From Aliarcobacter sp017996075 (GTDB lineage Bacteria; Campylobacterota; Campylobacteria; Campylobacterales; Arcobacteraceae): a stretch of DNA of 25,999 bases. Positions 15,336 to 20,784 of the stretch are shown piece by piece. Both the position numbers and the translations under genes were made by a program. The DNA lies in the NCBI RefSeq assembly GCF_051062515.1, contig NZ_JAMXEK010000015.1, one strand, 5' to 3'. Numbering within the stretch: the stretch's first letter is position 1; every line of letters begins with the position of its first letter. The notes under the pieces are model-generated. The model ran no database searches. It was given only the letters and a program-made list of their open reading frames with translations, and was not told the origin of the DNA.

Positions 15336-16154
15336 ATGTTTAATTTTAATAAAGATAAAACAAAATATGGATTACTACCTCTAAATAAGGGTAGTAATTC
15401 AGAAACTAGTCATATATTTGTAAATGGCTTTATGAGTGATGAAAAAGAGGATTATAAAGCCATTGATTGGCAAAATGGTTTAGAAAAATTCATAAGTTCA
15501 ACAGATAAAAAATTTATTTATAAATGGGAAAGTAGTTTTGATTATTCAAAATTAAAAAATCACATCCCATTTAAAAATGGATTTAAACATGAAATCAAAA
15601 AATTTAAACATTTACTGCCACTAGGAGTTTCTTTATCAACTGTAGCAAGGTTAAATCCTTTTATGATATTACCTACAAGTTTTTCATCATTTTGCTTAGA
15701 AGAGTGGAAAATATCAAAAGAAAACTCTATAAAATATGGGTTGTCTTTAGCAGAAGAGATAAATACACAAAAAATTAGTAATGATAAAATATATTTATAC
15801 GCACACTCTTTAGGTGTTAATCTTGTAAAAAATACACTTTTAGAATTAGGAAAACAAAATATTTTTGTAGAAAAAGTATTTTTATTTGGTGGTGCAAGTT
15901 GTATCAAAAATGAAAATGAATGGTTAAATGTTTGTAATTTAACTAAAAAAGGTGTTTATAATTTTTATACAAAAAATGATTCAATATTAAAATACATTTA
16001 TAGGACTGTTGAATTAGGAAGTACTCCTATTGGATTAGTGCCTCTTGGTTTGAAAAATGATAAGTTATATAATAAAGATGTTTCATATACAGTCAAAGGA
16101 CACTTTGAATATAAAAAAAATCTACAAACAATTTTAAAAAATTTAAAATCATAA
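15336..16154 (+). CDS. DUF726/TMCO4-like alpha/beta hydrolase
   Basis: The 272-residue protein has the landmarks of DUF726 (yeast Mil1/human TMCO4-like) hydrolases. An N-terminal strand HIFVNGFMSDEKEDY is followed by W. The nucleophile elbow AHSLG carries S158. Then come VFLFGGA, FYTKNDSILKYIYR with D215, and the final SYTVKGHFEY with H256, giving a plausible Ser-Asp-His triad. The family is membrane-associated and lipase-like, but its substrate is not established. There is a weakly hydrophobic stretch around 95-120. It starts 3 bp after GTPase 3 and has no visible ribosome site (TTAACAA before ATG), so translation by reinitiation from the upstream gene is likely. Co-occurrence with dynamin-like GTPases suggests a membrane-lipid target. 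Confidence 0.75.
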   Translation: MFNFNKDKTKYGLLPLNKGSNSETSHIFVNGFMSDEKEDYKAIDWQNGLEKFISSTDKKFIYKWESSFDYSKLKNHIPFKNGFKHEIKKFKHLLPLGVSLSTVARLNPFMILPTSFSSFCLEEWKISKENSIKYGLSLAEEINTQKISNDKIYLYAHSLGVNLVKNTLLELGKQNIFVEKVFLFGGASCIKNENEWLNVCNLTKKGVYNFYTKNDSILKYIYRTVELGSTPIGLVPLGLKNDKLYNKDVSYTVKGHFEYKKNLQTILKNLKS

Positions 16155-16165
16155 AGGATATATTA

Positions 16166-16333
16166 ATGCCAGTACAGCCAAAACCATATAAATTAGTTTG
16201 TCCAAAATGTGGATTTACAAAAATAGTTACTCCAAAAAGTGATGCTTCAACGATGATAGAAGATTTATCTTCTTGCCCAAAATGCGAAGTAAGAATGGAA
16301 ATAAAATATTCTGATTGGGAAGAAAAAAAATGA
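16166..16333 (+). CDS. Zinc-ribbon protein, copy 2
   Basis: A 55-residue gene with ATG 16166 and AAAGGATAT upstream, ending in an ATGA overlap with the next gene. The product has CPKCGFTKIV and CPKCEVRMEI cysteine pairs, and the same N-terminal PYKLVC and PKSDA motifs as the zinc ribbon at 10110. The two are clear paralogues that bracket the GTPase genes. The C-terminal tail (KYSDWEEKK) is acidic and differs from copy 1, which suggests separate partners. Confidence 0.8.
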   Translation: MPVQPKPYKLVCPKCGFTKIVTPKSDASTMIEDLSSCPKCEVRMEIKYSDWEEKK

Positions 16334-16773
16334 AAATATTTGTAAAAATAGGTTCTATAATTCTGTTTTCTAGCTTGTTATTTGGAGCAAATTTACCAAA
16401 TATATGGACTACAGGTTTTGGTCAAGGTTGGCTAGAATACAATATTTCAAATGAAAAAGAGCAAAGATTAATCATTAGTTGTAATGTTGGTTATGATGAT
16501 GAAACAGACCACAATATCGTATTTTCAACATCATCAAAAGAGTATAGTGGGGAAGATTTGGCTTTTATTATGGATGGAAATGCTTATTATCCACTATCAA
16601 TGCCTACAAATACACGAAATGGTGGAAATAATTGGTATGATTTTTCTACAAATATTGCAAATGCACAAAAAATAGAAGTTTATAATGAAAATCAAAAAAT
16701 AGGTGAATTTAATCCATCAAAAGAAAGTATTAAAAAAGTTTTAAAAGATGGACTTTGTGACCCAATGATTTAA
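16330..16773 (+). CDS. Exported protein of unknown function, last gene of the GTPase operon
   Basis: The 147-residue protein begins with a signal peptide (KIFVKIGSIILFSSLLFGA, cleavage probably after LFGA), so it acts in the periplasm or outer envelope. The mature part is beta-rich, with two cysteines (ISCNVGYDD and DGLCDPM) positioned for a disulfide, and motifs GWLEYNIS and FIMDGNAYY. I do not recognise a named family. ATG 16330 overlaps the zinc-ribbon stop (ATGA) and has GGGAAG upstream. A TTG at 16315 is possible, but the ATG gives a better signal peptide. It is the only secreted component of an otherwise cytosolic and inner-membrane operon. Confidence 0.8.
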   Translation: MKIFVKIGSIILFSSLLFGANLPNIWTTGFGQGWLEYNISNEKEQRLIISCNVGYDDETDHNIVFSTSSKEYSGEDLAFIMDGNAYYPLSMPTNTRNGGNNWYDFSTNIANAQKIEVYNENQKIGEFNPSKESIKKVLKDGLCDPMI

Positions 16774-16776
16774 TTA

Positions 16777-16910
16777 AAAACTATTGCAAAAGAAAATAAG
16801 ATTAAATATTTAGATAAATTTGAAAAAGATATTTTAAAAAGCTTGAAAATGGTGAGTGGAAAAGTAAAAACAATAAAGATAAATATAAGCGGTATTCGCC
16901 TATAATTTAA
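16777..16910 (+). pseudogene. Frameshifted remnant of an antitoxin-like gene
   Basis: No intact start is seen. The first frame reads TIAKENKIKYLDKFEKDIL. After a frame change near 16840 the second frame reads LENGEWKSKNNKDKYK and runs to a TAA at 16908-16910. Joined, this resembles the N-terminal part of small BrnA/CopG-like antitoxins (YLDxxEKDI...LENGEW). The match is from memory of the pattern and is tentative. Confidence 0.4.
16901..16906 (+). promoter_or_regulatory. -10 element of the AbiEi/AbiEii/HEPN operon
   Basis: A perfect TATAAT lies 21 bases before ATG 16928, within the decayed antitoxin remnant. No clear -35 is seen. The segment just upstream, GCGGTATTCGCC, is locally GC-rich and may be part of an operator. 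Confidence 0.5.
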
Positions 16911-16927
16911 AAAAACTAGGTGTATTT

Positions 16928-17377
16928 ATGACTCAACAACAAATAGTAAAATTATTAGATTTACCAGAAAGAACTTTAAGAGATTGGAAAAAATCAAGAA
17001 ATAGACTATATACTCTGCTTGAAAATATAGAATATGAAGAAGCAAAAAGTAAAATAGATGTTGTAGATTTAGATGATACTATTGAGTTTAATCCAAAAGA
17101 GTTTTCTCAAAATCTTTTTTGGCAAACTAATCAAAAAAGTCATCAAAAAGTTTACTCAATAATTTCAAACTATTTAGGAACTTTAAATAGCGAAGATATA
17201 AATACTCTTTGTAGGAAGTTTGGCAAAAATATGGTTAGAGCTGTGCTTGAAGATAAATATAAAAAACTCTATAAAAAAGGTTATATCTCAACAAGTGGTA
17301 TTGATATTTTACTCGGTGGAAATTATAAAGAAAATCCTATATATAAAGAGATTTTAGGTTTAATAAATGACTTCTAG
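16928..17377 (+). CDS. HTH protein upstream of AbiEii (antitoxin/AbiEi-position partner)
   Basis: The 149-residue protein starts with a helix-turn-helix-like segment (residues 1-25, QQIVKLLDLPERTLRDWKKS) and continues as a mainly helical acidic protein. No named family is recognised. It overlaps the AbiEii-type nucleotidyltransferase gene by 11 bp and precedes it, the position of the AbiEi antitoxin/autoregulator in AbiE systems. It is shorter than, and differs from, classic AbiEi. Role as DNA-binding antitoxin is inferred from the HTH and the gene order. The ribosome site (AGGTG) is weak. Confidence 0.7.
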   Translation: MTQQQIVKLLDLPERTLRDWKKSRNRLYTLLENIEYEEAKSKIDVVDLDDTIEFNPKEFSQNLFWQTNQKSHQKVYSIISNYLGTLNSEDINTLCRKFGKNMVRAVLEDKYKKLYKKGYISTSGIDILLGGNYKENPIYKEILGLINDF

Positions 17378-18050
17378 TGTAATAAATGTTTTGAACAAAA
17401 TAAAGGATTTGGATATTTTTGAAGATGATTTGTATTTTGTTGGTGGAACTGCACTATCTTATTTTATAAAACATAGAGTTTCAGAAGATATTGATATTGT
17501 TTCTCCAAAAATACTTAAATACAATAATATAATTCCAATTATGCAAGACTTAGGAGCAAAAAAAATAGAAGATGAAAATACTTTTTCGCTTCGCTTAGCT
17601 GGAATGTTTCCAGATGAGTATATTTTAAAATTTATTCTTGATGATGTAAAAATAGAGTTTTTTTGTGCAAATAGACCCATACAAAAAGAGCTTTTAAAAC
17701 AAATACAATTTACAACTTATGATAACTCAAGGCTAAAAATTTTGGATCTAAAACAGATAGCTAAATTGAAAGTTATAGCATTTTTTCAAAGAGATAAAAT
17801 TAGAGATTTGTTTGATTTTGGAGCAATTTTGGAAAACAAAATAGTTTCTTTTCAAGATATTTTACAAATTTCAAAAGAGCTTAAAAATATATCTTCAGAA
17901 AAGCAATTAATAAAATTTATTTTAGATAAAAAAGAGGAAAAAGATGATGAAAATGTATATCTTGATGAACAAAGTAGAATAGATTTATCTTTTCTTGAGA
18001 TAAAAAAAGCAGTACTTAAAAAAATAGGAAATCAAAAATGCAAAACCTAA
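17367..18050 (+). CDS. AbiEii/AbiGii-family nucleotidyltransferase
   Basis: The 227-residue protein has the AbiEii nucleotidyltransferase signatures: VGGTALS (25-31), the metal ligands D41 and D43 in EDIDIV, the strand DDVKIEFF, and the helix FQRDKIRDLFDF that corresponds to the family's K-x-RDxxD motif. AbiEii proteins are toxins of type IV-like toxin-antitoxin and abortive-infection systems that transfer nucleotides, and related enzymes modify tRNA ends. The gene overlaps its upstream HTH partner by 11 bp and the HEPN gene downstream by 13 bp, so the three form one unit. Confidence 0.85.
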   Translation: MTSSVINVLNKIKDLDIFEDDLYFVGGTALSYFIKHRVSEDIDIVSPKILKYNNIIPIMQDLGAKKIEDENTFSLRLAGMFPDEYILKFILDDVKIEFFCANRPIQKELLKQIQFTTYDNSRLKILDLKQIAKLKVIAFFQRDKIRDLFDFGAILENKIVSFQDILQISKELKNISSEKQLIKFILDKKEEKDDENVYLDEQSRIDLSFLEIKKAVLKKIGNQKCKT

Positions 18051-19156
18051 TAATCCTCTACAACCCATACTATGAAAAAGATGTAATAGAACAGCATCTA
18101 AAAGTTTTGATTGAAAATCAAAAAGTAGCCTTTGGAAAAGTTAGATCAAAACTAAAAAATATAGAACATAACTTTCAAGATGATTTAGAAAATATTTACA
18201 AAAGTGTAGATGAGTCAAACTATCTACAACTTTTTTTAACTGATTATTCAAGTATTTATGTAGCAAAAGTAGTAAAAATCACAAATGAAGATTTATACGA
18301 TTTAGCTCCAGCTTACTATAAAGAGAAAAATCTTGAGGTTGAAACTTGGTTTTTGATAGAAGATATTTGTGAAATTGTTAGAAATGATTTTGAAAAAACA
18401 AGAGATGAAATTTTAGCAAATTTTACAGCTCTTAACTTTGGAAATCATACATATGGAGTTTATGGAAGTAATTATATCTATCCACTTATTGTAAATCAAA
18501 AAGAGGATAGAAGATTTTTTGAAGGTCTAGAAGATGGCTTTAAATACTATATTGATATTTTTAAATCACCTAAATATTTAGCAATAAAACAAAACCTTAT
18601 TGATTTTTGTTTTAGTTCTAAATATATATATTCAATTCACCCTGAAAGCTTGACAAATATAATATCAGCAGAAATTGAGTTTGAAGAGAATAAATCAGAT
18701 GTTACATATGATTTTACAAGTGTAGTTATAAAATATAGTAAAACCATGGAAAAAGAGATTTATCTGTTTATGAAAGAGCTATTTAAAGTCTTAATAAAAA
18801 ATAGTAAAGATGTAGAAAATATTGAATATACAGTAACTGGTATAAACTATAAAATGTCTGATATATTACTACATAAACCAAATCTAGGAACATATAAATT
18901 TCTTATAAAATCAAATATCGTAGAAAATGCTATAAAAGAGAGCTTTGAAAACAATAGTATATTTTTCTTTATTAAAAAAACGCTTCCATACTATATCAAC
19001 TTTTTACAAGATATTAGAAATGAAGTTGTTCATGGAAGTATTGCATCTAAAGATGAAGCAAATACTTTAAGAAATAAGATTTTAGGTGTTGCAGATGATA
19101 GTATTTTAACTGATATTTTAAAATATAAGAAAAAGATTTTAGAAAGTAGAACTTAA
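18038..19156 (+). CDS. Large protein with C-terminal HEPN-like motif, third gene of the AbiE-type operon
   Basis: A 372-residue protein, not recognised as a named family, of a type I believe recurs in campylobacterotes. The N-terminus MQNLIILYNPYY is hydrophobic strand-like. The middle is mixed alpha/beta with conserved-looking TALNFGNHTYGVYG. Near the C-terminus, RNEVVH (R327 to H332) fits the R-N-x3-H motif of HEPN RNases, in a helix preceded by PYYINFLQDI. HEPN proteins are often toxins paired with nucleotidyltransferases (MNT-HEPN). Here the nucleotidyltransferase gene overlaps by 13 bp. It could be an RNase effector held in check by the AbiEii partner. A ~114-bp part of its 3' end is duplicated at 19711. 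Confidence 0.65.
   Translation: MQNLIILYNPYYEKDVIEQHLKVLIENQKVAFGKVRSKLKNIEHNFQDDLENIYKSVDESNYLQLFLTDYSSIYVAKVVKITNEDLYDLAPAYYKEKNLEVETWFLIEDICEIVRNDFEKTRDEILANFTALNFGNHTYGVYGSNYIYPLIVNQKEDRRFFEGLEDGFKYYIDIFKSPKYLAIKQNLIDFCFSSKYIYSIHPESLTNIISAEIEFEENKSDVTYDFTSVVIKYSKTMEKEIYLFMKELFKVLIKNSKDVENIEYTVTGINYKMSDILLHKPNLGTYKFLIKSNIVENAIKESFENNSIFFFIKKTLPYYINFLQDIRNEVVHGSIASKDEANTLRNKILGVADDSILTDILKYKKKILESRT
18913..19026 (+). repeat. Direct repeat copy 1 (within HEPN gene)
   Basis: This 114-bp segment inside the HEPN-like gene is repeated at 19711-19825 in the same orientation. Read base by base, the copies differ at only about four substitutions and one inserted T in copy 2. It ends just before the codons for VVHG of the HEPN motif. 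The pair flanks the FtsZ-like gene. Confidence 0.9.
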
Positions 19157-19162
19157 TAGATT

Positions 19163-19208
19163 TTGCGACACAAGATGTCGCAACTATTTGTTAAACTGCA
19201 TTTATAAA
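19163..19208 (+). promoter_or_regulatory. Promoter with TTGCGACA-N5-TGTCGCAA palindrome (site 2 of 2)
   Basis: A perfect inverted repeat with 8-bp arms (19163-19170 and 19176-19183) around CAAGA. It is followed by TTGTTAAAC and a TATAAA -10 at 19203-19208, then a ribosome site and ATG 19227. It matches the block upstream of the 8832 gene nearly base for base, including TGTTAAACT and TATAAATTTAAAA, with a one-base difference in spacing. This is the better-preserved copy and the more informative for defining the operator. Confidence 0.75.
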
Positions 19209-19226
19209 TTTAAAAAAAGGTGAACA

Positions 19227-19685
19227 ATGAAAAAAGTTACAATTATAGGTTTAGGTGGAGCGGGTATTAATTTTTTAAACTATCTTAAAAAAAAAGAGTT
19301 AGACAATTTAGATTTAAAATTACTTCCAATAGAAGATGAAAATATTGATAAAAATCTAATTGAAAAAGAAATTATAAAAGATAGCAAAGTTTTTGTTGTA
19401 TTTGGAGTAGGAAGTAATATAGAAAAATATTTGCTTTTATCTGATATTTTAAATCAGCTAAATCTAACTTCAAGCTATATTGTTTTAAAACCTTTCTCTT
19501 TTGAAGCAAAAACAAAACTACAACAGTTTGAAAATATAGTAGAAAAATTTAAAGATAAATCTTTAAAGATTATAGAAAATGATATTATTAAATCACTGGG
19601 TGATAATTTATCTATAAAAGATGGATTTGAAAATGTTGATAATGAAATCTTTGAATTTATAAAACTAGAATTATCTAAAAGTTAA
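19227..19685 (+). CDS. Miniature FtsZ-like protein
   Basis: The 152-residue protein follows the FtsZ N-terminal domain in order. VTIIGLGGAGINFLNYL matches the first FtsZ glycine loop. VFVVFGVGSNIEKY falls where FtsZ has its GGGTGTG tubulin signature but lacks it. IVLKPFSFEAKTKLQ matches the VTKPFxFEGKKR segment. IIENDIIKSLGDNLSIKDGFENVDNEI matches the PNDKLL...F..aDDVL helix region. The loop between the first glycine loop and GVG is much shorter than in FtsZ (typically 350-400 residues), and the catalytic T7 loop and C-terminal domain are missing. It probably cannot cycle GTP; it could bind FtsZ or the divisome. AAAGG precedes ATG 19227. It is monocistronic under the shared palindromic promoter. 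Confidence 0.75.
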   Translation: MKKVTIIGLGGAGINFLNYLKKKELDNLDLKLLPIEDENIDKNLIEKEIIKDSKVFVVFGVGSNIEKYLLLSDILNQLNLTSSYIVLKPFSFEAKTKLQQFENIVEKFKDKSLKIIENDIIKSLGDNLSIKDGFENVDNEIFEFIKLELSKS

Positions 19686-19710
19686 TTCGAAAATATTTAT
19701 TACCAAAACA

Positions 19711-19825
19711 AAATATAGTAGAAAATGCTATAAAAGAGAGCTTTGAAAACAATAGTATATTTTTTTTTTATTAAAAAAATGCTTCCATACTATATCAACT
19801 TTTTGCAAGATATTAGAAATGAAGT
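19711..19825 (+). pseudogene. Decayed duplicate fragment of the HEPN gene (direct repeat copy 2)
   Basis: This is a near-identical copy of 18913-19026 with one extra T in a T run that breaks the frame. Downstream, the text from about 19830 (TTAATTGATATTTTAG) resembles the last codons of the HEPN gene (TTAACTGATATTTTAA) after an internal deletion that removes the HEPN histidine. It ends against the stop of fbpC at 19852. It is not expressed as a protein. It marks duplication or insertion around the FtsZ-like gene. Confidence 0.85.
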
Positions 19826-19851
19826 AGGAGTTAATTGATATTTTAGAGAAT

Positions 19852-20784
19852 CTAAAACCTCAAAACTCTATCTTCAAAATGTAGTTTTACATTTTGCCCA
19901 ATTTTTAAACTATCGTCAGAACTATAAACAAGTAAATCTTTGTGGTTTACAACAACTGTAACTTCATAAAAACTTCCATAAAAGATAATATCTTTTATAA
20001 TAGCCTCAATCTTTCCATCTTCGCAGATTTTTATATTTTCTGGTCTTATATAAGAATTTTCAGATATTTGTGAGATTTTTCCTAAAAAATTTGCACAGTA
20101 TAAATTTGCTGGATTATTATAAAGCTCTTTACAAGTACCAACTTGCAAAATATCTCCACCATGCATAATAGCAATTCTATCAGATAAGAAAAAAGCATCT
20201 TCTTTATCATGAGTGATAAATAGTGCAGTTATATTAAACTCTTTTATCATCTCTTTTAGTTCAAGCCTCAAAATATTTCTTAGTTCCGTATCTATGTTAC
20301 TTAAAGGTTCATCAAGCAGTAGTATTTTTGGTTTGTTTATAACAGCACGTGCTAGAGCAACTCTTTGCTGCTGTCCACCACTAAGTTCATGAGGGTATTT
20401 ATTCTCATGCCCTTTTAGTTTTGTTTTTTCTAAAATATCTTTTAACTCTTCTTTACTAGCATTGCTTCCAAAAGTTATATTTGAAGCAACATTTAGATGA
20501 GGTAGTAGAGCATAGTTTTGAAATACAATAGCTACACCTCTTTTATTTGGCTCAATATCAACATCTTTTGAAAAAACTATATTGTCATCTATTTTTATCT
20601 CTCCACTATCAGGTTTTTCAAGTCCTGCAAGCATCCTTATAAATGTAGTTTTTCCACTTCCGCTAGTTCCTAAGATTGTAAAAATTTCGCCTTTTATTAA
20701 ATCAAGATTTAAACTATTTGCAACACAAATATTGCCTTTACAAAATATTTTTCTTAAATTTTTTATTTCAACTATTTTTTTCAT
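19852..20784 (-). CDS. fbpC: Fe3+ ABC transporter ATP-binding protein
   Basis: The ATPase of the FbpABC/AfuABC ferric iron importer. All ABC motifs are intact: Walker A GTSGSGKT (39-46), Q-loop in FQNYALL, signature LSGGQQQRV, Walker B ILLLDEPLS and the H-loop FITHDKEDAF. A C-terminal TOBE-like regulatory domain (YIRPENIKI and onward, roughly the last 75 residues) is present, giving the usual FbpC length of about 310. Its ATG overlaps the TGA of the permease gene (ATGA). Transcription is fbpA to fbpC, on the minus strand toward the repeat remnant. Confidence 0.93.
   Translation of the reverse strand: MKKIVEIKNLRKIFCKGNICVANSLNLDLIKGEIFTILGTSGSGKTTFIRMLAGLEKPDSGEIKIDDNIVFSKDVDIEPNKRGVAIVFQNYALLPHLNVASNITFGSNASKEELKDILEKTKLKGHENKYPHELSGGQQQRVALARAVINKPKILLLDEPLSNIDTELRNILRLELKEMIKEFNITALFITHDKEDAFFLSDRIAIMHGGDILQVGTCKELYNNPANLYCANFLGKISQISENSYIRPENIKICEDGKIEAIIKDIIFYGSFYEVTVVVNHKDLLVYSSDDSLKIGQNVKLHFEDRVLRF

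Noticed and set aside
19163..19183. The CGACA palindrome as a transcription terminator of the HEPN gene
   Set aside because: No T run follows, and the same palindrome with the same downstream promoter block occurs upstream of an unrelated gene, which favours an operator.
18913..19825. The direct repeats as ends of an insertion sequence or transposon
   Set aside because: There are no terminal inverted repeats and no transposase between them, and copy 1 is an integral part of the HEPN gene.
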